DNA of 64,000 nt from Bin87 sp965261925 (GCA_965261925.1 OZ253486.1:2666001-2730000), one strand, 5' to 3'. Shown: positions 51,513-60,322, numbered from the stretch's first letter. Notes: generated by a model from the letters alone, not told the origin. Numbers and translations: made by a program.

Positions 51513-52613
51513 TCCGCTCCGAGCCGGCTCACCAGCCAGGCTTCGATGAATCCGTCTATCTCGCCGGCCAACACGGCGTCCGCGTTCCCCATCTGGTGGT
51601 CGGTCCGATGGTCTTTCACCGATTTGTACGGGTGCAGCACGTAGCTGCGGATCTGATTCCCCCATTCGGCCGAGACCCGGTCGCCGCGCAGGGCTGACAA
51701 TTCCTGGGCCCGTTCCTCTTCGCGCAGCGCCAGGAGCTTGGCCCTCAGGATCCGCATCGCGTAATCCCGGTTCTGGTGCTGTGATCGCTCCGTCTGGCAT
51801 GTGACCACTATCCCGGTGGGTATGTGGGTCAGGCGCACCGCCGACGCGACTTTCTGCACGTTCTGCCCGCCGGGCCCGCTGGAACGAAAGAAATCCATCT
51901 TCAGGTCGTCTGCCCGCACCTCTACCTCCGGGTCATCGTCCACCGCCGACGGCAGCACCTCCACGCGGGCGAATGATGTCTGGCGCCGCCGCGCCGGATC
52001 AAAGGGGGAAATGCGCACCAGGCGGTGTACTCCGACTTCGGCGTTCAGGTAGCCGAAAGCGTGTAGCCCCCCAATCTCCAGCGTGCTGGTCCGCAAACCC
52101 GCTTCGTCGCCGTATGCCGTGTTCAGCACTTGCACCGGCCGGCTGCCCGTGGTGGCCCAACCGGCGTACATACCGGTCAGCATTTCGACCCAGTCGTGGG
52201 AGTCCGTGCCTCCGGCCCCCGAATGGATGGTCAAGATCGCCGGACGATCGTCCAAGGGGCCCGACAGGGTGAGGGCCATCTCCGCCTTCGCCAGGCTCGC
52301 CGCCGCCGCCGCCGTTTCCACGGACAACTCGTCAGCCACGCTCTCGTCGCCGGTTTCTATCGCCAGCGACGTGAGTTCCAGCAGGTCCGCCACCTGGCTC
52401 CCCAGGCCGCGCCACAACTCCACCGAGTGCTGTAGCTGGCCCAGTTGCTGCATCTTGCGCTGGGCCGTTCCGGCATCGTCCCAGAACCCGGGAGCGGAGG
52501 CCTCCTTTTCCAGTTCCCCGATGGATGTTTCACGCCCTGACAGGTCAAAGACGCTCCATGACCGCGTCCAACTTGGTGGACATGTCTTCAAGCTGTTGGC
52601 GCAGTTCTTCCAT
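51509..52613 (-). CDS. prfB: peptide chain release factor 2, with programmed +1 frameshift
   Basis: RF2 terminates at UGA and UAA; 367 residues after frameshifting. The first 22 codons run from ATG at 52613 (GGAGGA 7 bases upstream) and end ...MERL at CTT-TGA; skipping one T at 52547 continues DLSGRETSIGEL in the main frame to the stop at 51509. The UGA recognition tripeptide SPF (RISPFDP) and the catalytic GPGGQ are intact. The coding join is 52613-52548 plus 52546-51509. An open frame that starts at 52726 in the main frame would bypass the frameshift but has no ribosome site. Confidence 0.96.
52544..52550 (-). promoter_or_regulatory. RF2 autoregulatory +1 frameshift site
   Basis: CTT TGA C on the minus strand, with a Shine-Dalgarno-like GGAG a few bases upstream (as in ATGGAGCGTCTTTGAC). 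Identical slip codon and stop context to the classical prfB site: low RF2 causes slippage and more RF2. Confidence 0.95.
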
Positions 52614-52709
52614 CTCGGGTTCCTCCAGTCAGGGGGAATTTTACGTGAATTGCAATTATAACCCACGCTCCCGGAGAGTTTACCGGAGTGTTGCCAGCGT
52701 GCCCCTGAA

Positions 52710-52736
52710 TTGGCCGAAAAGTCCATCAGTTATAAT
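52710..52736 (+). promoter_or_regulatory. candidate promoter for thrS
   Basis: TATAAT (52731-52736) with a weak TTGGCC (52710-52715) at 15-base spacing; about 48 bases before the thrS ATG. Confidence 0.5.
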
Positions 52737-52783
52737 GATTCCGAGAGTTTTCCCACGTTTACCACCACCAGGCAGGTACGACA

Positions 52784-54571
52784 ATGCTGGACCACGGAAC
52801 CCCGGAACACGCCGTCGACGATCCCATCGAATCGCTGCGGCATCGTATGCGCCACTCGGCCGCCCACATCATGGCCGACGCCGTGTTGCAACTGTTCCCG
52901 GGTGCCAAGGTCGGCATCGGCCCGCCCACTGCGGACGGTTTCTACTACGATTTCGAGGTGGACCAGCCCTTCACTCCCGAAGACCTGGAGCGAATCGAGT
53001 CGCTGATGCTCGATACGATACGGTCCAACGCTCCTTTCGTGCGCGAGGAGTTGTCCCGCGATTCGGCCAAGTCGATGTTTTCCTCGCAACCCTACAAACA
53101 GGAGATAATCGACGACCTTCCGGACGAAACGACCCTCAGCATCTATCGCCACGGCGAGTTCACCGACCTCTGCCAGGGGCCCCATGTAGCCAGCGCTGGA
53201 GACGTGACTGCCGTCAAGCTGCTCAATGTGGCCGGCGCATACTGGCGCGGCGACGAGAACCGCCCGATGCTCCAGCGCATTTACGGGACCGCGTTCGAGT
53301 CGGAGCAGGAACTCGAGGCGCATCTGGAACGCCTGGCGGAAGCCGAGCGCCGCGACCACCGCACCCTGGGCCGCCAACTCAACCTCTTCACCGTGCATGA
53401 GGAAATCGGCCCGGGGCTCATCGTGTGGCACCCGAAGGGCGGCATTATGCGTTCTCTCATCGAGGACTACTGGCGCGACATCCACTACCGCCGCGGCTAC
53501 AACATCGTCTACTCCCCTCACATCGGCCGGGCGCGCCTCTGGCAGACCAGCGGCCACCTGGACTTCTACCGGGACAGCATGTACGCCCCAATGGAAATCG
53601 ACGATCAGGAATACTTCCTGAAGCCGATGAACTGTCCCTTCCACATTCAGGTCTACCGCTCCTCTCTCCGCAGTTACCGAGAGCTGCCCCTGCGCATCGC
53701 CGAGCTCGGAACCGTGTATCGCTACGAACGCAGCGGCGTGCTGCACGGCCTGATGCGCGTGCGCGGCTTCACCCAGGATGATGCCCACATCTTCTGTCTG
53801 CCCGATCAGGTGGCCGCGGAAGTGGGCGACGTATTGGACCTCACCTTCGAAATCATGTCCGCCTTCGGGTTCGAGGAATACGACATCATGCTGTCGACCC
53901 GGCCTGAGAAGTACGTGGGCGAACCGGAGACGTGGGACCATGCCACCGAATCGCTGCGCCAGGCTCTGGTCTCGCGTGACCTCCCCTACGCCATTGACGA
54001 TGGCGGCGGCGCCTTCTATGGCCCCAAGATCGACATCAAGATCAAGGACGCGCTGGGCCGGGACTGGCAGTGCACCACCGTCCAGTTCGACTTCAACCTG
54101 CCCGAACGCTTCGATCTCGTCTTTCAGGACGACCAGGGCAACCGTTCTCGGCCCTACATGGTCCACCGCGCCATCCTGGGTTCTTTGGAACGCTTCTTCG
54201 GCGTCCTCGTCGAACACTACGCCGGAGCATTCCCGCTCTGGCTGTCTCCGGTCCAAGCCGTCGTGATTCCCATCGCCGACCGCCACAACAAGTACGCTGA
54301 ATCAGTCGCCGCCCAACTGCGCGACGCCGGCTTCCGGGTTGAGGTCGACGACCGCAGCGAGCGAATGAACCAGAAGATCCGCCAGGCCCAGCTGCAAAAG
54401 ACGCCCTACATGCTGGTAGTCGGCGACCGCGAGGCCGACGCCGGCGCCGCTGCCGTCCGCACTCGCGATGGCGATAATCATGGCGCCATGCCGCTGTCCG
54501 AGGTAACCTCCATGTTGCAATCGGGGCTGGCCGGCACGCCTGCCGCACGCCGACGGCGGCCAATAGATTAA
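52784..54571 (+). CDS. thrS: threonyl-tRNA synthetase without TGS domain
   Basis: Charges tRNA-Thr; 595 residues. It begins almost at once with the editing domain (RHSAAHIMADAV and CQGPHV zinc/editing motifs) and so lacks the usual N-terminal TGS domain. The class II motifs and catalytic zinc Cys (KPMNCPFHI), RYERSGVLHGLMRVRGFTQDD and C-terminal anticodon-binding domain (VQAVVIPIADRHNKYA) are intact. TGS-less ThrRS occurs in several phyla. It has its own promoter and terminator. Confidence 0.95.
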   Translation: MLDHGTPEHAVDDPIESLRHRMRHSAAHIMADAVLQLFPGAKVGIGPPTADGFYYDFEVDQPFTPEDLERIESLMLDTIRSNAPFVREELSRDSAKSMFSSQPYKQEIIDDLPDETTLSIYRHGEFTDLCQGPHVASAGDVTAVKLLNVAGAYWRGDENRPMLQRIYGTAFESEQELEAHLERLAEAERRDHRTLGRQLNLFTVHEEIGPGLIVWHPKGGIMRSLIEDYWRDIHYRRGYNIVYSPHIGRARLWQTSGHLDFYRDSMYAPMEIDDQEYFLKPMNCPFHIQVYRSSLRSYRELPLRIAELGTVYRYERSGVLHGLMRVRGFTQDDAHIFCLPDQVAAEVGDVLDLTFEIMSAFGFEEYDIMLSTRPEKYVGEPETWDHATESLRQALVSRDLPYAIDDGGGAFYGPKIDIKIKDALGRDWQCTTVQFDFNLPERFDLVFQDDQGNRSRPYMVHRAILGSLERFFGVLVEHYAGAFPLWLSPVQAVVIPIADRHNKYAESVAAQLRDAGFRVEVDDRSERMNQKIRQAQLQKTPYMLVVGDREADAGAAAVRTRDGDNHGAMPLSEVTSMLQSGLAGTPAARRRRPID

Positions 54572-54577
54572 ACGCGT

Positions 54578-54609
54578 GCGGGCAACCAGTGAGGTTGCCC
54601 GCTTTGCTT
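54578..54609. terminator. terminator after thrS
   Basis: GCGGGCAACC, 5-base loop, GGTTGCCCGC, then TTTGCTT; 6 bases after the stop. It also faces the end of the minus-strand selenoprotein gene at 54640. Confidence 0.85.
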
Positions 54610-54639
54610 GTGGTGATGCACGGAGTTGCCGTGCTGCGG

Positions 54640-55467
54640 CTATTGCACCAGCCCGTCAAACTCCGCGCCGAAGTCGGCTCCCCGACCCCCGTAGCCTTTG
54701 CGGAATGTGATGACACCTGCGCTGCCGACCGCGATCATCGAGGATTGGCTGACAATCCGCAGGTCGGCGAGCATTGATCCCACCGGCTGCGTGGCAATCA
54801 TGTCCGTGTATCCGTTTTCAGCGATGTACTCTTCCAGGGTGTTCGCGCTCTCGTTGAAGGCAACGAGGTAAAAGTCAACCTGTCCAGCGTGTTCCGCAAC
54901 TATTGGGCTCAGCGTCCGTAACTCGGCGCGACACGCTGGTCACCAGGTCGCGAAGTACATCATGAAGACCGGTCGGCCGGTACCCACGATTTCTCCCGAC
55001 TCGATCCGGGATCCGTCAGACCGGTCCATCGCGAATGCCGGCGGTGTCTCCCCGACCTGGGTCCCGACATCAACCGCCGGCGCCTCGGCAGCCATTGGTT
55101 CCGGCTCCGTCGTGTTGGTCGCTGCCGGTGACGTGGGAATTTCGGTGGCAGCCGGTTGCGTGGCTGTGGTGGTCACCGCTGTCGTAGGCGGGTCGGTTGC
55201 CGGAACGTCCGTTGGTGTGGACGCCACGGCAGCAGTTGCGGTCGCCGTCTTTGTCGGCGCCGAGGGGGCTTCAGTCGCGGTCGCGGCTTGCGCCGGCGGA
55301 GGAGCCGGATCGATCGCGGCAGGTTGCACCGCGGCCCCGCTCGGTTCGGACCTGGTTTCGGTGGGCTGCTGGGGAATCGATGGTTCCGAAGCCGCGGGGG
55401 AGCCGCACGCCACGAACGACGTAACGGTCAGCACCGCCAGTCCTGCAACCAGGAGTTTGTATTTCAT
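54640..55467 (-). CDS. putative selenocysteine-containing TlpA/thioredoxin-like lipoprotein (copy 1)
   Basis: 275 residues when UGA at 54940-54942 is read as selenocysteine (residue 176). A lipoprotein signal ends at Cys21 (TSFVAC). About 110 Ala/Thr/Pro-rich linker residues lead to a thioredoxin-fold domain beginning VGETPPAFAMDRSDG. The active site reads MMYFATW-U-PACRAEL, so Sec replaces the first Cys of WCPxC. The frame continues without interruption, DFYLVAFNESANTLEEYI, to TAG at 54640. Homologous sequence on both sides of UGA and a paralogue with the same arrangement rule out a chance stop. The usual cis-Pro near the end is absent. Likely an extracytoplasmic thiol/disulfide or peroxide reductase. 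Start 55467 has AAGGTGAG upstream; 55494 is an alternative. Confidence 0.88.
54909..54931 (-). promoter_or_regulatory. putative bacterial SECIS stem-loop, copy 1
   Basis: Numbering from the base after UGA, nt 9-16 pair with nt 22-31 around loop AGUUA (17-21), with A25 and U29 bulged: GCGCCG pairs with CGG-(A)-CGC, extended by U9-A31 and C10-G30. The loop starts 17 nt after UGA and has G as its second base, as expected of bacterial SECIS elements. A separate 9-bp inverted repeat begins directly after UGA (54931-54939 with 54884-54892). Confidence 0.6.
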
Positions 55468-55515
55468 TCTCACCTTGCTCAGTTGCGGCGTCAACGACGC
55501 CGGTGCCTATTGTCA

Positions 55516-56139
55516 TCAAGCCGGCAGTTGCATGTCCATCAACCGCCGTCCCTTTTGCTGTTCGGTTTGCTCTTTGGAAGGTACCGCGTCCGGGTCCTCG
55601 GTCAATTGCGCAAAATGCGGCGCCCACTGGTCCGCGGAACCCATCAGCTGACGGTGGTAGATCACTCCCTCCGAGTTCAGGGCCACCATGGCCATCTGCC
55701 GGGTGATCTCCAGATCCTCCAGCATCGTGCCTTCTGGCTGAGCCGCGATCAGGTCCGTATAACCTTGCTCCTCGATGTATTGTTCAATCGTTCCGGCGGG
55801 CTCGTTGAACGCCACCACGTAGAAATCGATCTCGCTGTATTCCGTCGCGATGGGGTCCAGCGTCTGCAACTCAGCGCGGCACTCCGGTCACCAGGTGGCG
55901 AACCAGAAGAGGTGGGCCGGCCGGTCGTTCGCTATCAGGTCGTTTGAGTCTACCGACGAACCGTCGGCCAGCGTCATGGCGAACGGCGGAGCGGTTTGTC
56001 CTACCGCAAGACCCCCGTTGCTGACCACTTCCCCGCCGCCGCCTCCCGACGCCGGGGCGCACGAAATGACGGCAAGCGCCAGAACGCCGACCAGCAGCGT
56101 TAGCGCCATCGAACCCCGAATTCGTGCTACCCAGTTCAT
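55516..56139 (-). CDS. putative selenocysteine-containing TlpA/thioredoxin-like lipoprotein (copy 2)
   Basis: 207 residues when UGA at 55888-55890 is read as selenocysteine (residue 84). The signal ends at an excellent lipobox, LAVISC, followed by a Gly-rich linker and VGQTAPPFAMTLADGSS. The active site is LFWFATW-U-PECRAELQTLDPI; the continuation DFYVVAFNEPAGTIEQYIEEQGYTDLI (in blocks) is paralogous to copy 1 across the whole domain. It ends with two consecutive UGA codons and a UAG two codons later. It is the upstream gene of the pair, 48 bases before copy 1, so they are probably one operon. The start at 56139 is chosen from the lipoprotein signal; the frame is open further upstream. Confidence 0.88.
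55857..55879 (-). promoter_or_regulatory. putative bacterial SECIS stem-loop, copy 2
   Basis: Same geometry as in copy 1: nt 11-16 GCGCUG pair with CAG-(A)-CGC around loop AGUUG starting 17 nt after UGA, extended by C9-G31 and C10-G30 with U29 bulged. Relative to copy 1, pair 15-23 changes from C-G to U-A and pair 9-31 from U-A to C-G, both compensatory. Confidence 0.6.
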
Positions 56140-56191
56140 CCCGATCCGTAACCCGTCCCGTAGTCTTGGGGGCGTACAAGCGATCCCGCCG

Positions 56192-56197
56192 ATTGTA
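56192..56197 (-). promoter_or_regulatory. candidate -10 for the selenoprotein operon
   Basis: TACAAT on the minus strand preceded by TGC, about 50 bases before the ATG at 56139; no clear -35. TACAAT at 56408-56413 on the plus strand is the matching candidate for the dehalogenase gene. Nothing else is seen in 56140-56465. Confidence 0.45.
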
Positions 56198-57187
56198 GCA
56201 GACTGCCCAGTATCCCTACATACGGCCTCCAGGCCGGTCCGGATTTGCGACACGGACCGTCCCCGTCGACTGGAGATTTCCCGATTAGCCGGTGGGACTC
56301 CGGGGAGGTCGTTCCGATGTCTGAGTTCCTTGCGAAGCACCACACACTTCCTGATCATGGAATGCGCTCCGCTAGGGCGCGGAATCCTGCCTTCCGGCGT
56401 ATTCCGGTACAATCAGCCCGTTCGATCAACCCGTCGAACTTGGACCCCAGATAGCGAGGACAAGCATGACCTATGGACCTGACCTCGGCCAACAGCCAAT
56501 CCCGGGGGTCCATCGGACCCCCGACGAGCAGTTCGCGACCGTCGATGACTTCCCCTTCGCGCCACACTACCTGGACATCGACGGACTGCGGATGCATTGC
56601 ATCGATGAAGGATCGGGCGCAGCCGGCACTTTCATACTCCTGCATGGCGAGCCGGTGTGGAGTTACATGTACCGCGACGCGATCCAGCCCCTGGCGGCCG
56701 CCGGATACCGTGTCATCGCGCCGGACAACATCGGGTTTGGCAAGAGCGACAAGGTCATCGACGTCGACTGGTACACCCTCGATCATCACGTGCTCACCCT
56801 GAAGACCCTGGTCACACGGCTCGACCTGCGCGGTATCACCATCGTGGTGAATGACTGGGGCGGGCCCAACGGGTTGATCATGGCGACCGAGATGCCCGAC
56901 CGCTTCGACCGCCTGATCATCCTCAACACCTGGCTGCACCACGAAGGCTTCGGCTACACCGATGCCCTGCGCCAGTGGAACGTGCAATCGCAGTCCCTCG
57001 ATTTCACCACGGGCGTGTTCACCGGCACACCGCCGCCGCCGGCCAGAAACTACCCGAACGCGGTTCTGGCTCCGTTCGACAGCCTCGACGCAACGGCCGG
57101 CCCGCTGCGGTGGCCCTGGATGCTGCCATTTGCGCAACCGGAAGCCGGAAACGCCCGACGCCAAGCCGCCGCGTACGACGCCCTTGC

Positions 57188-58642
57188 CTGGACTTTGCAC
57201 AAAAGTTAGATGAATTATAAGAACAGGGTAAGCTGGCCGGACCCTCCTGGAAAAAGGCCAAGCGATGCTCACCCTGCCCAACGCGATTGTACCCGTACTC
57301 CATCCCTTCGCCATGCTGTTTCGCAGCCCGACCTGGCGGAAAGCCCAAATCCTGTTGATCGGCGCGATACTGGCTCCCGGCCAACGCACCGTGGCATCGG
57401 CGCTCCGTGTCATGGGACTGAGCGACGACCGCAACTACGCCCGTTATCATCAAGTGCTCAATCGGGCGGTGTGGTCGCCCCGCCAAGCGGCACGCATCCT
57501 GTTGGGACTGCTAATCCTCCACTTGGATCAAGGCGATGGTCCGTTGATCTTCGGCATCGACGAAACCCTGGAACGGCGCCGCGGTCCTAAAATCAAATCC
57601 TTGGGCATCTACCGCGATGCGGTGCGTTCCAGCCGGAGCCACCTGGTCAAGGCCAGCGGCCTGCGCTGGATCTCCCTGATGTGGCTGGGCCAGGTCCCCT
57701 GGGCGGGACGCTATTGGGCCTTGCCTTTTCTCACCGTGCTGGCGCCTTCGGAACGCTACTACCGGCAGCGCGGACGTCGCCACAAAAAACTCACCGACTG
57801 GGCTCGGCAGATGGTCATGCAACTGCGCCGCTGGCTGCCGCAGCGCCCCCTGGTGCTGGTGGGCGACGGCGGCTACGCCGTCCTCGACCTGCTCCACTGC
57901 TGCCAATCCCTCCGTGAACCCGTTACCCTCATCACCAGATTGCGCTTGGACGCGGCCCTCTATGAACCGGCCCCGCCCCGTCAGCCCGGTCAGAACGGTC
58001 GGCCCCCGCTGAAAGGCCGACGGCTGCCCGCGCTGAAATCACTCGTCGACCATCCCGGTCAGTCCTGGGCCACCGCCGCGGTAGCCTGGTACGACGGCAC
58101 GACCCGTACGGTGGAGCTCACCTCGCAAACTGCGGTCTGGTATCGTTCGGGCAAGCCGCCGGTGCCCCTGCGCTGGGTCTTGGTTCGAGACCCCCAAGGC
58201 GAATTCGCCACACAGGCTCTGCTGTGCACTGACCTGGCCGTGGAACCGGCGCAGATTCTGGAATGGTTTGTGCTGCGCTGGCAACTGGAGGTCACCTTCC
58301 AGGAGGTGCGAGCGCATCTGGGTGTGGAGACCCAACGCCAGTGGTCGGACCGCGCCATCGCCCGCACCACGCCAATCCTCATGGGCCTATTCTCCTGGAC
58401 CACCCTGGCGGCTCACTTGATGCAGGAACAACAGCCCATGAGCCATCGCACCGCGGCCTGGTACGCCAAGCCGTCGCCGACCTTCGTAGATGCCATCGCT
58501 CTGGCGCGCCGCCACTTGTGGCTGGCCTCCGAGGGTTTTTCACTGTCCGACGCAGAACCGGATATATGGAAAGTCCCGGCTGTCCTGTACCACCGACTTG
58601 TAGATTCACTCGCCTACGCGGCTTGAAATGTGCAAAGCCTAG
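57188..58642 (+). mobile_element. IS4/IS701-like insertion sequence, 1,455 bp
   Basis: Imperfect 14-bp terminal inverted repeats (CTGGACTTTGCACA left; CTAGGCTTTGCACA as right complement) with direct repeats CTTGC at 57183-57187 and 58643-58647. It carries one intact transposase gene and splits a dehalogenase-like gene. Confidence 0.85.
57265..58626 (+). CDS. transposase, IS4/IS701-like DDE family
   Basis: 453 residues. Catalytic acidic residues fit a DDE fold: Asp in LIFGIDETLERRRG, Asp in LVLVGDGGYAVLDLL and Glu in RWQLEVTFQEVRAHLG. The N-terminal region PTWRKAQILLIGAILAPGQRTV resembles the IS701/DDE_5 group. Assignment to IS4 versus IS701 would need a comparison with ISfinder. Confidence 0.88.
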   Translation: MLTLPNAIVPVLHPFAMLFRSPTWRKAQILLIGAILAPGQRTVASALRVMGLSDDRNYARYHQVLNRAVWSPRQAARILLGLLILHLDQGDGPLIFGIDETLERRRGPKIKSLGIYRDAVRSSRSHLVKASGLRWISLMWLGQVPWAGRYWALPFLTVLAPSERYYRQRGRRHKKLTDWARQMVMQLRRWLPQRPLVLVGDGGYAVLDLLHCCQSLREPVTLITRLRLDAALYEPAPPRQPGQNGRPPLKGRRLPALKSLVDHPGQSWATAAVAWYDGTTRTVELTSQTAVWYRSGKPPVPLRWVLVRDPQGEFATQALLCTDLAVEPAQILEWFVLRWQLEVTFQEVRAHLGVETQRQWSDRAIARTTPILMGLFSWTTLAAHLMQEQQPMSHRTAAWYAKPSPTFVDAIALARRHLWLASEGFSLSDAEPDIWKVPAVLYHRLVDSLAYAA

Positions 58643-58894
58643 CTTGCGTCGTGGAAAAAGCCCGCGCACGTCATCTTTGGAGACTCCGACCCGGTTTTCA
58701 CCGAACAGTGGGGCCGCCGGTTCGCCGCCCATATTCCCGGCGCCACCTTCACGATTATTGAAGGCGAGGGCCATCGGCCGCTGCTGTGGACCGGTGGCCG
58801 TACCGATGGGCGGCACCGGGGCGGCGAGTTCGCCGAATTGGTACTCCGCCTGATCGACCAAGAATGAGTCGGGAACCCTGCGGTACCTTCCAAT

Positions 58895-58924
58895 CGTCAT
58901 TGCGAGCGAAGCGCGGCAATCTCG
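58895..58924. repeat. dispersed GTCATTGCGAGCG repeat, copy 1
   Basis: CGTCATTGCGAGCGAAGC followed by GCGGCAATCTCG. ATTGC and GCAAT at its ends can pair. Two more copies occur at 60323 and 61714. Confidence 0.8.
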
Positions 58925-58961
58925 TCGTCACCGCGGGCGGTCCCGCAACATCAATACCGGG

Positions 58962-60189
58962 TCAACCCTGGCCCGCTCGACTCGCGGCCTCTCCGAACTG
59001 CTTGCCGAACAGGCTCGTCAAAAGTGCGCACGCGATCGTCACACCGAGGATCAGGAAGCCCATTCCCAGGTAGCCCGTGCTCGCCAACAGCGCGCCCGCG
59101 AACGCGGCCCCCAGTGCTCCTCCCGTCTGGTTGCTCAGGCCCATCAGACTGGCCCCCGTGGCCTTGGATTCCCCCGAATACTCGGTGCTGGCGGCGACCA
59201 GCGACGGCATTGCCACGCTCAACAGACCCGTGCCAGCCGTGGCCACCGCCACCGACAACCAGATTCCCGGATCCGAGGAGAACAGCAGGAATACGCAGAC
59301 CCCGCCTGCCGCCGAAGTGCTCGCGATCAGGACAGCACGGTACCTCTGCTTTGCCACGCAAGCGGCGGAATAGCTTCCGATCACCTGCCCTACGGCTGTT
59401 ATCACCAGCGGCAGGGCCACGAATCCGACGCTCACTTCGTATGTGAGTATCAGGTACGCCGGGAAAAAGCTCAGCGTCGCCCAGAAAGCGATCCGTTGCG
59501 TCACCCCAACCGCTATGGCCACGCGGAAAAAACGCAACGACAGCAGCCAGCGATATCTGGAGAAAAATTCCCGGTTGCGCGCGTGTTCACCGGTGTCTCG
59601 TGGAAACCATATCCAGTTCATCAGTAACGCCAGCGCCAGCAACAGCCCTGAAGCCATGAAGGGAAGCCGCCAGCCTCCCTGGTCTGCTATCACCGCAACC
59701 AGCGGGATGGTCGTCGCCGAAACCACCCCTTGCAGGGCCCAATATTGCGGTTACCGCCCGCGCCCGCCTGGCCGGGGAAATGACATCCGACACTACCCCA
59801 ACCGCGGTGGGTGGCAGCGTCCCCCCTGCCATTCCGGTCAGCACCCGGAGCGCCAACAGCGTTTCGATATTGGGCGCGAAAGCCGACGCGACCACCGACC
59901 CGCAGAGCACCACCAGCCCGGTGAGCAACACCGGTCGGCGGCCGAAGGAATCGGACAGGGGGCCCACGCAGAGCAGGGAAACCGCCCATGCTGTGAAGGT
60001 CACGGTGGCCAACTGACCCGCGACCGCCACCGAAACCTCGAAATCCGTCGCGATTTCCACCAGCAGCGGTGGAACAATGAACACCGCGCTCAGACCCGAA
60101 AAAACGGCCAGCGAAAGCACGGCGAAAAACCACGCCTTGTTTATCTCTGGACTGCCCGCTTGCGCCGCTTGCATCCCGATGTTGCTCAT
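58962..60189 (-). pseudogene. MFS transporter with a frameshift
   Basis: Bcr/CflA-like drug-efflux-type transporter. The first part (60189 to about 59735) contains the motif A loop GPLSDSFGRRPVLL; the second part, in another frame (59726 to 58962), continues VVSATTIPLVAVIADQGGWRLPF to the end. The two parts overlap around 59735 near a GGGCCC run with one extra base. Together they make about 408 residues, the normal MFS length with 12 helices. Either a recent pseudogene or a sequencing error; the surrounding decay favours the former only weakly. Confidence 0.75.
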
Positions 60190-60322
60190 CCCCCCGTTCC
60201 AACACCGTCGCATCGCCATTGTCACATCTGCTCAATCCACGCCGCGGACCATGCTACCAGCAAGCCAGCTCTTCAGCAGGCAGTCCGATCGTCAGTAGCC
60301 AGGGTCATTCGATTTTCCCAAA

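Larger units (their letters stand above)
56466..58867 (+). pseudogene. haloalkane dehalogenase-like gene split by an insertion sequence
   Basis: Alpha/beta hydrolase of the haloalkane dehalogenase group. The 5' part (56466-57187) carries HGEPVWSYMYRD and the nucleophile Asp in VVNDWGGPNG. The 3' part (58648-58867) begins SWKKPAHVIFGDSDPVF with the acid Asp and GEGHRPL with the His. Removing the IS and one 5-base target duplication rejoins DALA-SWKKP in frame, giving 313 residues, the normal family length. As it stands the gene is interrupted and probably inactive. GAGGAC precedes the ATG. Confidence 0.9.

Noticed and set aside
52730..54286. Long minus-strand ORF of 518 codons opposite thrS
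   Set aside because: Antisense shadow of threonyl-tRNA synthetase; no ribosome site or motifs.
54940..55890. Reading the two UGA codons as Trp or as simple pseudogene stops
   Set aside because: UGA ends many other genes here and prfB is present, so UGA is not Trp. Two paralogues would have to acquire the same stop at the same catalytic Cys while the rest stays conserved; Sec is the simpler reading, with selA nearby.
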